Positions 1-8,685 are shown, numbered from the stretch's first letter. The stretch: DNA of 64,000 bases from Acidaminococcus hominis (GCF_021044795.1 NZ_JAJNOP010000002.1); one strand, 5' to 3'. Translations and numbers: made by a program. The notes: a model not told the origin generated them from the letters alone.

Positions 1-206
1 TAGTTGGTGGAGTTTTACACTTTGCCATTCTGTTACCGTCCTTATCTTTGTTTACCCCAGTATGGGGCATAAAGTAGATTCATGCAATACCGATTTACAC
101 AAACTATTTTACACTCCCATAACGAGCAAAAGTTTACAGATGGGAGAACAAATTACAAAATAATTGTAAACTAACTATGCGATAAAAATATTATGAAAAA
201 TATAGC
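1..206. other. AT-rich intergenic start of window, no gene seen
   Basis: No open frame of useful length is visible. The stretch around 100-120 contains repeated TTTACAC-like words, and the pair GTTTACA (132-138) and TGTAAAC (167-173) is inverted. These could be the worn end of an insertion sequence lying upstream of the window, but nothing here identifies one. Base composition matches the foreign block that follows. Confidence 0.4.
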
Positions 207-243
207 TTGACAAATATATTTATATACCGTAATATATGAATAT
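207..243 (+). promoter_or_regulatory. promoter and overlapping dyad operator of the arsR cassette
   Basis: A near-consensus sigma-70 promoter is visible: -35 TTGACA at 207-212 and -10 TAATAT at 230-235 with a 17-base spacer. An imperfect palindrome overlies it: ATATTTATATA at 216-226 and TATATGAATAT at 233-243 match as inverted copies at 10 of 11 positions around a 6-base centre. This geometry is what an ArsR-family repressor operator looks like, so autoregulation by the next gene is the simple reading. Confidence 0.75.
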
Positions 244-293
244 AAAAATACAAAAGATAAACATATAAATATGAGAAGGAAGAGAGTGATTTT

Positions 294-578
294 ATGAATT
301 ACGACGCAAAAAAGTTGAACGAAAAAGCGGAACTTTTAAAAGTTTTAGCACATCCTGTACGTCTTTGTATAGTAAAAGGATTATTAGAAAATGGCGGGTG
401 TTGTAATGTTACATATATGCAAAATTGCCTAAATGCACCACAGTCTACAGTTTCACAACATTTACAAAAATTAAAGGCTGCAGGAATTATAGAAGGTAAG
501 AGAGATGGTTTGATGGTAAATTATAAGATATGTAACGAAAAAATAAAAGAGTTGCTCTCAGTGTTATTTAGTGATTGA
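294..578 (+). CDS. ArsR-family winged-helix repressor with several cysteines
   Basis: The 94-residue protein has the ArsR/SmtB fold signature: an N-terminal helix with the LKVLAHPVRL segment, a recognition helix around STVSQHLQKLKAAG (residues 51-64) and a short wing. Such proteins repress their own operon and let go when a metal or a reactive sulfur species binds. Cysteines sit at 25, 36, 37, 45 and 80. The classical ELCVCDL metal box is not present; instead there is an adjacent Cys-Cys pair plus a distant Cys80, so thiol or persulfide sensing (as in BigR/SqrR) is possible, but this is inference. It starts at an ATG after AGGAAGAGAG and lies 53 bases ahead of two YeeE genes whose family imports thiosulfate-like sulfur. 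Confidence 0.85.
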   Translation: MNYDAKKLNEKAELLKVLAHPVRLCIVKGLLENGGCCNVTYMQNCLNAPQSTVSQHLQKLKAAGIIEGKRDGLMVNYKICNEKIKELLSVLFSD

Positions 579-631
579 AGAATATTAGAAAAATTATTAT
601 TAGAATTTCGAGAAAATAAGGAGGCGAGTTT

Positions 632-1150
632 ATGAATAATAAAGGTAGTTGGAATCCATATTTTGCAGGTGCTTTAAGTGGTGTAGTAGCTATTGGGTCG
701 GTGTGGTTTGTGGGAAAATATTTTGGAGCGTCCACTTCTTTTGTGAAAAGTGCAGGGATGATTGAGCAAATTTTTTCTCCGGAACGTGTAGCTCGGATGC
801 CATACTTTATTAAAGAAGTACCAGCTATTGATTGGCAGTGGATGTTTGTTTTGGGAATAGCATTAGGAGCTTTTGTTGCATCTATTTTATCAGGGACTTT
901 TAAAGTTCAAACAATACCTGATATGTGGGCGGGAAGATTTGGAAGTGCAACTAGACCAAGAGCAATAGGTGCATTTATAGGTGGAGTTATAGCTATGTTT
1001 GGTGTGCGTTTAGCTAACGGTTGCCCAAGTGGACATGGACTTGCAGGAGCTTCTCAGTTGGCTGTAAGCGGCTACTTAGCATTAATCTTCTTCTTTATTG
1101 GTGGTATGATTTCAGCAAATTTATTATACAAAGGTGGTAAAAGAAGATGA
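632..1150 (+). CDS. YeeE/YedE-family inner-membrane protein, first half-size subunit
   Basis: This 172-residue hydrophobic protein ends with the family hallmark NGCPSGHGLAGASQL at about residues 129-143, with a central Cys131. YeeE/YedE (TsuA-like) proteins carry thiosulfate or related sulfur compounds across the membrane using conserved cysteines. Full-length members are about twice this size and contain two related halves; here the halves are separate genes. The stop overlaps the next start as ATGA (1147-1150), so the two are translationally coupled. An AAGGAGG site precedes the ATG. The substrate is inferred from the family only. Confidence 0.85.
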   Translation: MNNKGSWNPYFAGALSGVVAIGSVWFVGKYFGASTSFVKSAGMIEQIFSPERVARMPYFIKEVPAIDWQWMFVLGIALGAFVASILSGTFKVQTIPDMWAGRFGSATRPRAIGAFIGGVIAMFGVRLANGCPSGHGLAGASQLAVSGYLALIFFFIGGMISANLLYKGGKRR

Positions 1151-1674
1151 TTACATTATTTTATGGATTAATCACGGGAATTCTATTTGGTTTTTTATTA
1201 CAAAAAGGGGAAGTTTTACGTTATGACAAGCAAATTGGTGCCTTACGTTTGCAGGATATGACGATTGTAAAGTTTATGCTTTCTCATATTGCCGTAGCAA
1301 TGGTAGGAGTATATTTCCTGTATGATTTGGGTATAGTAAAATTATCCATTAAATCAACTATTTTAGGCGGTGTGGTCATTGGCGCCATTATTTTTGGTAT
1401 TGGTTGGGGATTATTGGGGTATTGCCCCGGTACATCGTTGGGAGCATTGGGAGAAGGGCGCATTGATGCTTTATGGGGTATTGGTGGCATGTTAGTTGGT
1501 GCCGGTGTTTATGCTGAGGCTTATCCTTATTTGCAAAAAACAGTACTTACTTGGGGAGATTATGGTAAAATTACAATTCCGCAGGTTTTAGGAGTAAATC
1601 ATTGGATAATCATTGTTATCTTGCTCATAGCTATATTGGGATTATTTAAATGGTTTGAGCAAAAGGAGCTTTGA
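1147..1674 (+). CDS. YeeE/YedE-family inner-membrane protein, second half-size subunit
   Basis: The 175-residue product is strongly hydrophobic and carries the second YeeE/YedE signature GYCPGTSLGALGEGR with Cys93 in its middle. Together with the preceding gene it would supply both cysteine-bearing halves of a TsuA-type sulfur transporter, presumably as a heterodimer. The ATG overlaps the previous stop by four bases. The codon choice and AT-richness match the flanking arsR and ferredoxin genes and contrast with the GC-rich genome after 6 kb, so the cassette was probably acquired as a unit. Confidence 0.85.
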   Translation: MITLFYGLITGILFGFLLQKGEVLRYDKQIGALRLQDMTIVKFMLSHIAVAMVGVYFLYDLGIVKLSIKSTILGGVVIGAIIFGIGWGLLGYCPGTSLGALGEGRIDALWGIGGMLVGAGVYAEAYPYLQKTVLTWGDYGKITIPQVLGVNHWIIIVILLIAILGLFKWFEQKEL

Positions 1675-1716
1675 GATTTAGGTATATTTTTGTTTAATAG
1701 GAGGAAAGTATAGGAT

Positions 1717-2352
1717 ATGAACAATAATATTCAGAAATATATGTATTGGCTGTTGTTAGTATTTCTGGCCGTAGGTTTTTTTTATCCGCCTATTGGACTA
1801 ATTGCTATTATATGTATGGTCGCACCAGTTTCAGTTGCATTTTATAAGGGGCGCTTCTGGTGTGGTAATTTTTGTCCACGAGGAAGTTTCTATGATCATG
1901 TATTAGCTAAAATATCTCCTAAAAAATCAATCCCTCCTATATTTAAAAGTAGTGGATTGCGTGTTTTTATGGTTTTATTCATCATAACTGTCTTTAGCAT
2001 ACAGATTTATGCAACCTGGGGTGACTTGTATGCGATGGGAACAGTATTTGTAAGACTTATTCTTATTACAACATTGGTGGGTATTATTTTGGGTATATTT
2101 TATAATCAAAGGACTTGGTGTGCCTTCTGCCCTATGGGTACACTGGCCAGTTGGATAAGTTCAAGCAAAAAAAATATGACACTAATGGTTTCTGATGCCT
2201 GTGTTAAGTGTAAGCGTTGTGAAAAAGTATGTCCAATGCAGCTAAAACCTTATACAGCTAAGGGTAAAGCAGAAGGGTTTGATCATAGTGATTGTTTGAA
2301 GTGCGGGCGTTGTGTTGCAAATTGTCCTAAAAATGCCCTGAAATTTAAATAA
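1717..2352 (+). CDS. NapH-like membrane protein with two 4Fe-4S ferredoxin motifs
   Basis: This 211-residue protein has four or five predicted membrane segments, a WCGNFCPRG cysteine pair (Cys49, Cys53), a second WCAFCPMG pair, and two C-terminal ferredoxin motifs, CVKCKRCEKVCP and CLKCGRCVANCP. This layout is that of NapH/CcoG-type quinol-to-ferredoxin electron carriers. Being the last gene of the arsR-yeeE-yeeE cassette, it may feed electrons to a reductive step on imported sulfur, but no reductase is present here. It starts at ATG 1717 after GGAGGAAAG. The insertion sequence begins only 12 bases after the stop, so any further genes of this operon have been separated or lost. Confidence 0.8.
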   Translation: MNNNIQKYMYWLLLVFLAVGFFYPPIGLIAIICMVAPVSVAFYKGRFWCGNFCPRGSFYDHVLAKISPKKSIPPIFKSSGLRVFMVLFIITVFSIQIYATWGDLYAMGTVFVRLILITTLVGIILGIFYNQRTWCAFCPMGTLASWISSSKKNMTLMVSDACVKCKRCEKVCPMQLKPYTAKGKAEGFDHSDCLKCGRCVANCPKNALKFK

Positions 2353-2364
2353 CTATATAAAAGA

Positions 2365-3829
2365 ACAGCACTTTACAACTTTTACGCTGCCTCGGAAGTT
2401 GACAAAACTAGTTTACACAAGGCCTGCACTAAGTCCGTTGGATTTTTTGCGGATTGGGCTTTAGAGACTAAAGTGCCTAAAAATATTTCACGCTGTATTT
2501 GCCAGCTTATATGGCTTCGCAGCTCTTGTGGACTGGTGTTTTGGTACTTCGCAAAATGCTCGTCCAGATACGGTAGCATTTTCAGGCTGCTGTGAACGAG
2601 GTTTACCAAATTCACCATGTGTTCAATGCCATTTTGGCGGCGAATCCGGTAGGCATTCAGCGACCAGAAGGCCTTCTGCTCATAGTAGTTGGTTTCGATG
2701 GCCCAACGCAGCTTGTACAGCTTCAAAGGATAATAGTCCATGCCTTCTGCCGGTGCGTCCCGTAGGATCTTTCGTTCCTGCCAGGCGCAGCTCATATGCA
2801 GGGCACCGGGGTCCAAGGTACTGAAGAAAAGCCGCCGGGAGCCAGATGTAGTGCAGCTGACATAGGCGTGGATACGGCGATTCCCGCAGATATGGGTCAA
2901 AACAATCCGATGGCCGACCTGCATGCCATCCATATCCCAGGACAAGTTGAAATCATCCAGATGAAGCCGCTTTCCTCGTTTTTTCGGGCGTCCCGGCTTG
3001 CCGTTAGGCAAGGGCGGCAATTCATACATCGCTGAATCACTGCGGACATTGCAGATGAAGGCCAGGTGGGGATATTGCAAAACCCGCTCTATCAACGTGC
3101 TTTTGGCATACCAACTGTCAAAGAACAGTAATACCTGCCGGTCTTTCAGTAAGGGCATCACCTCCTCGATGAGATCACCGGCTAATTCAAGTTTGGTCTG
3201 CTCTTTCGTCCACATCCGGTACCCTACGGGAACCGCCAGATAGCGGATAAGCGGAGCTTTTCCTTCATGCTGGTTCAGGACAGGGACACTCAGTGTCAAA
3301 CTGACGAAGCAATGACCATTTACGTAAGGCTTGCCTGTATGGCAGGCATGGTCATGCAACAGAGAAACAGCATCGAACTTCTTGCCGAATTTCGGTACCG
3401 TCGTATCATCGACACTGAGAAAGACCGGTTCATTCTGTAAGGCCGCCGGAATCAGGCTGCAAGCCAATTCCGCTGTTTGCAGGCGGAGAGAACGGCTCGT
3501 CACCGTTTCGTTCTGAAGCGCCCGGTAATAACTATTTAAGCAGCGATGCGTCACCTGGGACAAGAAATTCCGATGAAGAAAGCGAAGAGACGGGAAGGCC
3601 TGCAAGGCTACCTGAGCGATGACCAACCAGGTCAGTAGGAATCGCGTTGGCCGTGTCGCCGTAGAAAAATATGTAGAAAAGAAACGAAACAGGCTACCAA
3701 TAATCGAATTTTCGAGGTATAATGAAATCATCGCGTAACTCCTTTGGAATGATGTTTTTGAGCAGATTCATTATACTTCAAAGTGTGGTTACGCGATATT
3801 TATTTGTTCAAAAAGTTGTAAACTGCTGT
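2365..3829 (-). mobile_element. complete insertion sequence with inverted repeats and 6-base target duplication
   Basis: The element is about 1,465 bp long. Its ends are inverted repeats: left ACAGCACTTTACAACTTTT at 2365-2383 and right AAAAGTTGTAAACTGCTGT at 3811-3829, matching at 18 of 19 positions. It is flanked by the direct repeat AAAAGA (2359-2364 and 3830-3835), read as the target-site duplication. A single transposase gene fills the element on the minus strand. The preserved ends and intact gene suggest a fairly recent insertion. Confidence 0.85.
2382..3731 (-). CDS. IS4-type DDE transposase
   Basis: The 449-residue protein is the transposase of the element around it. It contains DDTTVPKFGKK with the first catalytic aspartates, a middle FFDSWYAKSTL block with the second, and the IS4 signature Y-x2-R-x3-E-x6-K in YKLRWAIETNYYEQK, where the Glu is the third catalytic residue. 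The stop codon lies inside the left inverted repeat. The frame is complete, so the element may still be active. Exact subgroup assignment within IS4-like families (IS4, IS701, IS1634) cannot be made without a database search. Confidence 0.88.
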   Translation of the reverse strand: MISLYLENSIIGSLFRFFSTYFSTATRPTRFLLTWLVIAQVALQAFPSLRFLHRNFLSQVTHRCLNSYYRALQNETVTSRSLRLQTAELACSLIPAALQNEPVFLSVDDTTVPKFGKKFDAVSLLHDHACHTGKPYVNGHCFVSLTLSVPVLNQHEGKAPLIRYLAVPVGYRMWTKEQTKLELAGDLIEEVMPLLKDRQVLLFFDSWYAKSTLIERVLQYPHLAFICNVRSDSAMYELPPLPNGKPGRPKKRGKRLHLDDFNLSWDMDGMQVGHRIVLTHICGNRRIHAYVSCTTSGSRRLFFSTLDPGALHMSCAWQERKILRDAPAEGMDYYPLKLYKLRWAIETNYYEQKAFWSLNAYRIRRQNGIEHMVNLVNLVHSSLKMLPYLDEHFAKYQNTSPQELRSHISWQIQREIFLGTLVSKAQSAKNPTDLVQALCKLVLSTSEAA

Positions 3830-3835
3830 AAAAGA

Positions 3836-3993
3836 AATATCCAATGAAAAATAACAACGCTGAAAACTGAAATGAAACTTAGTGTAAAATTATAATTGGC
3901 AAAAAATAAAGGGAAAAGGAACGAAACCCTCTTCCCTTATCATACAGATAGCCTTATTATTAAAGCGACCAAACCCAATAAGGAGGTTATCGT
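3836..3993. other. AT-rich spacer between two transposable elements
   Basis: There is no gene in this short stretch. AAGGGAA (3909 onward) and TTCCCTT form an inverted pair about 16 bases apart just upstream of the ISLre2 gene and may belong to that element's left end. A strong AAGGAGG ribosome site immediately precedes the transposase start. Confidence 0.4.
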
Positions 3994-5097
3994 ATGATTA
4001 ATACTATCGTAAACGAAAAGGGTTTAACATTCAAGGACTTTGAGATAAAAATTTTTCAAGAGGCATGCAGGGTGTGCCGGGAATATACCAAAACATTTCT
4101 GGAAAGCTACGATCGTAAGCTGATGCAGGAAAGGGACAAGAAGGCTTACCGGAATAAGGGTGGACGCAAAACTTCCGTTAAAACTTTATTTGGTGAAGTG
4201 GAGTATTCCCGTAATGTTTATGAAACTACTGGTGAAGACGGGTTAAAGAAATTCGTATTTCTTTTGGACGAAATGTTTTCCATAAACAACGTAGGGTTAA
4301 TTTCACAAAATATGGCAGAGCAGTTGGTAGCCGGAATTACCGAATTGTCTTACCGCAGCTGCGCAGAGAAAGTATCTGCCATGACGGGGCAATGCATCAG
4401 CGCAATGGGAGTATGGAACGTCATACAGACTCTAGGGCAGCAGGTAAGCAAGGATGAGCAGCAGCTAGTCTGCGCCCACAAGCAGGGGCAAGTGCGCGGA
4501 TCCCAAGAAGCACCGGTTCTTTTTGAGGAAACGGACGGAGTACACGTCAGCCTTCAAGGAGAGGACCGCAGGCATAGGCGCAAAAGCGAGATTAAAGTGG
4601 GCATTGCCTATGATGGTTGGAAGGAAATAGGAAGCAATCGCTACGAATTAGACGGCAAGGTGGTCGTAGCTGGATTCTCCAGCAACAAAGATTTTCAGGA
4701 ATACCGAGAGGCTGCAATAGCTGAGACGTACAATCTTGATGAAACACAAGTAAGAGTGCTAAATGGTGACGGTGCTCCCTGGATTAAGAACGTCAAAGAC
4801 AAGGACACGCATTTCCAGCTGGATCCTTTTCACAGGAACAAGGCAATAAAAGAACTTGTGCCCTACAAGGATGTAAGACAAAAGATTCACGGATACCTAA
4901 AAGCAAAGAAAGTTAATGATCTTCTGGCATATCTGGAAATGTATAGGGATAGTCTGCCTGATGATGAAGAGGCATCGCAGGCTGAGAAGCTACTTAAGTA
5001 TTTCACAGGAAACAGAGCGGGACTCTTGTCATACCAAGAACAAGGCATTGAGCTTCCCAAGAACCCTGACGGCTTAGTTTACAAAAACATGGGAACA
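3994..5097 (+). pseudogene. ISLre2-family transposase, 3' end truncated and fused
   Basis: From ATG 3994 the frame matches an ISLre2-family transposase: N-terminal region with the RNKGGRKTSVKTLFGEVEY block, a central EETDGVHVSLQGED segment carrying an acidic catalytic residue, and DGAPWIKNVKDKDTHFQLDPFH. Intact members are about 450-480 residues; here similarity stops after about 366 residues at LVYKNMGT. The frame stays open to 5589 only because it enters unrelated sequence. The junction falls in the ATGGGAACA word at 5089-5097. The transposase lacks its C-terminal part, so activity is unlikely. Confidence 0.8.
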
Positions 5098-5235
5098 ATC
5101 TTCGAGGAGTTAATCCGCCGATTTAACGAAGAAGACAACGAGGAGGCCGGCGAGCACTGGACGCCGCGTGACGTTGTAGAGCTCATGGCAGACCTTGCTT
5201 TCTATCCCGTTGAAGACCAGATCAAAGATGCAACA
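5098..5235 (+). pseudogene. fragment of type I restriction-modification methyltransferase gene (hsdM)
   Basis: Continuing in frame from the transposase, about 45 residues read FEELIRRFNEEDNEEAGEHW, then TPRDVVELMADL and DQIKDATYS. This is the well-known conserved block of HsdM, the DNA methylation subunit of type I restriction systems, lying just before its SAM-binding motif. Nothing else of hsdM is here: the upstream and downstream parts are missing. The piece is a recombination scar joining the ISLre2 transposase to the polymerase remnant. Its exact right edge is uncertain (5229-5250), because the frame remains faintly HsdM-like for a few codons after it. Confidence 0.75.
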
Positions 5236-6240
5236 TACTCCTGCTATGACCCGGAAGCTGGTCCAGGCGGTGCTTCAGGAAACGGGGATTACGGCTACGG
5301 CCGGCATTGGTACCAACCTGTACCTGTGCAAGGTGGCCATGGATATTGTAGCCAAGCATCTGCCCGCAGGAAAGGACGGGGTGCGCATTGCGGCCCTGAC
5401 GGAGGAAAGTTACCGGGAAAAGCTGTGGGAGCATCGGCCGCTTACCGATTTTTGGCGGATTGGTCCGGGGATTGCCCGGAAGCTGGCCCAGTACGGGATG
5501 TATACCCTGGGGGATGTGGCCAGGATGTCCCTTGTGGACGAGGACCTGCTGTACCGGCTGTTTGGGGTCAATGGGGAGCTGCTCATTGACCATGCCTGGG
5601 GTTGGGAACCCTGCACCCTGGAGGACATCAAAAAATACACCCCCAAAGCTCCAGCCTGGGGTCAGGGCAGGTGCTCCAGCATGCCTATACAGCAGAGCAG
5701 GCGGGGCTGATTGTTTGGGAAATGGCGGATCAGTTGGCCCTGGACCTGGTACGCAAGGGCCTTGTAACGGACCGGCTGGTGCTGCATTTGGGCTATGACC
5801 GGTCCAACCTGGAGGACTTGGAAAGGCTGCGCTCCTACCGGGGGCGGGTGGCCCAGGACCATTATGGCCGGCTGGTGCCCTTTCCGGCCCGGGGCACCCA
5901 GGCCCTGCTCCAATACACGGCCTCCGGGCAGGTGCTTACCCAGGAAGCCCTGGCGCTGTATCGGAAAATTGTGGATCCCCAGCTGCTGCTCCGCAAGGTG
6001 AGCCTTACGGCAGAACGGGTGCTGCCAGTTTCCCAGGAGCGCAGCCGGCCCCAGGAAGCGGATTTGTTTGCCCAGGAGGAATCCGCCTGGCAGGATCCCT
6101 TTAAGGAATACCGGCTCCAGGAAACGGTACTGGCTTTAAAGGAGCGGTTTGGCAAAAACTCCATTTTAAAGGGCAGCAATCTGTGTGCCGGCGGCATGAC
6201 CATAGAACGCAACCAGCAGGTAGGGGGGCATCGGGCATGA
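5236..6240 (+). pseudogene. Y-family DNA polymerase (UmuC/DinB-like), 5' truncated and frameshifted
   Basis: The frame at 5236-5645 reads TGITATAGIGTNLYLCK, then WRIGPGIARKLAQYGMYTLGD and LIDHAWGWEPCTLEDIK, typical of Firmicute Y-family translesion polymerases. The N-terminal palm with the catalytic MDMKSFYAS-type motif is gone, replaced by the hsdM scrap. At the A-run 5645-5647 the reading shifts by one base: the continuation SSSLGSGQVLQHAYTAEQAG lies in another frame and ends at 6240 with the usual family tail ERNQQVGGHRA. One missing A would explain the shift. The gene cannot make a working polymerase. The stop overlaps the next ATG. Confidence 0.85.
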
Positions 6241-6677
6241 AACGGTATCAGGATATGCTTGCGCTGCCCCATCCGGAGAGCCCCAGACGCCGCAAGCTGT
6301 CCCGCTCCCAGCGGGCGGCCCAGTTTATGCCCTTTGCAGCCCTTACCGGGTACGAAGAACTGGTGGCCGAGGAGGCCCGGCTTACCCAGGCCCAGCGGGA
6401 GCTGGACGAGACTGAAAAGGAACGGCTGGACCGGCAGCTCCAATGGGTGGGCTTGGAATTGCAGCAGGGCCGGCAGCCCCTGCTGCTGCTTACGTACTTT
6501 CAGCCGGATGCCCATAAGGAAGGCGGGCGGGAGCTGGTACTTCAGGAGCAGGCGGTGAAATTGGATACTTTTCGGAAAAGAATTTTGCTGAAAAGTGGGA
6601 AATGGGTCCCCATAAAACGGATTTTGGAACTAAAACTGGGTGCTTTAAACGAAAAAATACCCGATGGTACGCTTTAA
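6237..6677 (+). CDS. YolD-like protein, partner of the damaged polymerase gene
   Basis: ATG 6237 overlaps the polymerase stop as ATGA. The 146-residue product starts MKRYQDMLALPHPESP and contains SRSQRAAQFMPFAALTGYEE (about residues 22-41), the hallmark of the YolD-like proteins that accompany Y-family polymerases in Firmicutes, and ends with a WVPIKRILEL strand typical of the family. Its biochemical role is unknown; it is usually coexpressed with the polymerase during DNA damage. The gene is intact although its partner is broken, so it now probably lacks its natural promoter. Confidence 0.75.
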   Translation: MKRYQDMLALPHPESPRRRKLSRSQRAAQFMPFAALTGYEELVAEEARLTQAQRELDETEKERLDRQLQWVGLELQQGRQPLLLLTYFQPDAHKEGGRELVLQEQAVKLDTFRKRILLKSGKWVPIKRILELKLGALNEKIPDGTL

Positions 6678-6776
6678 ATACCCGATGGCCCAAAAGGGGT
6701 AGGCAAAAAAATAAAATCCGTTATAATAAAATCATCAAGCGGATGGCCAAAGGCTCATCTTGTAAGGAGGATTACA

Positions 6777-7016
6777 ATGGCTGAATTCAGTTACGAAGTA
6801 GAAGAAGAACTAGGAATCTTGTCGGAAAATACCAAAACTGGTAATACCAAGGAATTGAACCGGATTTCTTACAACAATACTCCCGCCAAGTTTGATCTGC
6901 GGGAATGGGCCCCCAGACGGGAAAAAATGTACAGGGGGATTACCCTGAACGAAGCAGAAGCCCGGGAACTGGGCAGATTGCTGTACAACTACTTCAAAAA
7001 CCATCCAGGGAAATAA
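6777..7016 (+). CDS. YdbC/PC4-like single-stranded nucleic-acid binding protein
   Basis: This 79-residue protein reads EFSYEVEEELGILSE, LNRISYNNTPAKFDLREW and GITLNEAEARELGRLL. This is the bacterial YdbC family, related to the eukaryotic coactivator PC4: a small beta-sheet plus C-terminal helix that binds single-stranded DNA or RNA as a dimer. The ATG is seven bases after a perfect AAGGAGG. A TATAAT word at 6722-6727 could be its promoter. It stands alone between the polymerase remnants and a membrane-protein gene. Confidence 0.8.
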   Translation: MAEFSYEVEEELGILSENTKTGNTKELNRISYNNTPAKFDLREWAPRREKMYRGITLNEAEARELGRLLYNYFKNHPGK

Positions 7017-7077
7017 CCGCTTCTCCGCTTCCATGGTATAATGAACAGGTAAGTTCATAGCATGGGAGATGATGCAA

Positions 7078-8685
7078 ATGCTGCAGCGCATACGAGAATT
7101 TGCTGCTGCGCTTTTCCAGCGCAGCAGACGGTTTAAACTGGCCGTGTTTGGCAGCCTGTATATTTTCGCCGCCAGCCTGGTGGAAACCAAGCTGAACCTG
7201 CCTCCTGGCGGGGAGGGGGACATTTGGCAGCGGGGCATCCTGGTGATGCTTTGTGTGACTGCCCTGTCCATTCCCTGGCGGCTGTACAATGAACGGGCGG
7301 ACAAAGTAGGTCCCCGGCGGGATGCCCTGGGTTTCCTGATCTTTATTATTGGCTGGCGGCTTTTGGAAGGACTGCCGCTGACTCCGTACTGCTTTATGGC
7401 GGCGGGAGGCATTCTGGCAGCTTCAGCTACCGCCACCCTGTATTACTGTGATGTCCCAGAGGGCAGGGACCGGGTTTTTCCCTGGCTGTTCCTGTCCCTG
7501 GTGAAAAGCTTGGGCATAGGGCTGCTGATTCTGGTCCTGCTGTCCATCTGCTACCTGGGCTTCCAGTTTCTGGTCATGCCCGTAGGCATCCAATGGCTGG
7601 GCTGTATCTTCGTCTTTGCCTTTGGAGTAGTGGGCTTTCTCACCTTTCTTTCCTACATTCCCCTTCCGGAAGAAGAAATTCCGGAAGTGCCGGGGTTTAC
7701 CACCCTGTGGCGGCGGGTCCTGCTCCCCTTTTTTGGACTTTTGCTGCTGATCCTGTATCTGTATATGGGAAAGATTGCCTGGGTAAGAGCCATGCCTGTG
7801 GGCACCATGAACTGGTTTGCTTCCGCTGCCACGGCGGTATACGCCCTGCTGTACTTCAGCTTTGGAGATTTGTCCCAGCGCTGGTTTCGCAAGGTATTCC
7901 TCTTGGGCGGGCTGCTGCTGATTCCTGTACTGCTGGTGCAGGGCATCGGGGTGCAGATGCGCTGGAGCGCCTACGGGGCCACGTCCCTGCGGTATTTGTC
8001 CCTGGTATGCAGTGCCTACGGGGTCTGCATCCTGGCAGCGGGGCTGGTGGGAATGAAACCCCGGAAACTCTTTGGCCTGGGCGCTGTGCTGGCCCTGCTG
8101 GTTACAGTGACCCCGCTGAATGCCATTGATTTCCCGGCCCAGCTCCAGTATAGTCAGCTGCGGGAAAACCTGCTGCAGGGCCAAATGCTGGTGGACGGCC
8201 AGCTCCAGGCCAATCCGGCTATTTCCGTCCAGCGGGCCGACCGGATTTACAGCGCTTGGGAATATCTGAAAGGAAATCCCGGCAGCTGGCGGTATCCGCT
8301 GGTAAAAGAAGTAGAAGCCTCCGGCCTGTTGGCTTCCCTGCCCAATAACCGGCAGCAAACGCATCTGCGTTATGCCTATAATGCAGGCAGCTTTCCGGTA
8401 AAGGATTACAGCCGGGTATATATTCTGGATCCGGCCAAAATCCAAGACGGGAAATTGACCTATACCCAGGAAAATGGTCAGCTGGCAACCTATGACGTGA
8501 CAGCTTTTGTAGATAGACTCTACCAGCTGTATCCCAATGGGGGAGAGATCCCGCTGAAGGATATGACCTGGATGATTGACGAACATCATATGTTTTACTT
8601 TACCTTTGTGGGCGGTCAGGAGAAATCCTTTACCGGCACCAAGCCGGGAGTAATCGCCGTACGAGGTCTAGTTTTAGAAAGATAG
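7078..8685 (+). CDS. DUF4153-family polytopic membrane protein
   Basis: The 535-residue protein has about ten hydrophobic helices in its first 350 residues, followed by a soluble C-terminal region beginning near TPLNAIDFPAQLQYSQLREN, which is typical of DUF4153 proteins. Their function is not known. In-frame ATGs exist at 7069, 7072 and 7078; the last has the best distance from GGGAG at 7064-7068. An extended -10 (TGGTATAATG, around 7034-7043) lies just upstream, giving the gene its own promoter. Confidence 0.7.
   Translation: MLQRIREFAAALFQRSRRFKLAVFGSLYIFAASLVETKLNLPPGGEGDIWQRGILVMLCVTALSIPWRLYNERADKVGPRRDALGFLIFIIGWRLLEGLPLTPYCFMAAGGILAASATATLYYCDVPEGRDRVFPWLFLSLVKSLGIGLLILVLLSICYLGFQFLVMPVGIQWLGCIFVFAFGVVGFLTFLSYIPLPEEEIPEVPGFTTLWRRVLLPFFGLLLLILYLYMGKIAWVRAMPVGTMNWFASAATAVYALLYFSFGDLSQRWFRKVFLLGGLLLIPVLLVQGIGVQMRWSAYGATSLRYLSLVCSAYGVCILAAGLVGMKPRKLFGLGAVLALLVTVTPLNAIDFPAQLQYSQLRENLLQGQMLVDGQLQANPAISVQRADRIYSAWEYLKGNPGSWRYPLVKEVEASGLLASLPNNRQQTHLRYAYNAGSFPVKDYSRVYILDPAKIQDGKLTYTQENGQLATYDVTAFVDRLYQLYPNGGEIPLKDMTWMIDEHHMFYFTFVGGQEKSFTGTKPGVIAVRGLVLER

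Noticed and set aside
1..130. An IS256-like terminal repeat suggested by TTTACACAAACTATTTTACAC
   Set aside because: The words look like such an end, but without the rest of the element or a matching opposite end the claim cannot be supported.
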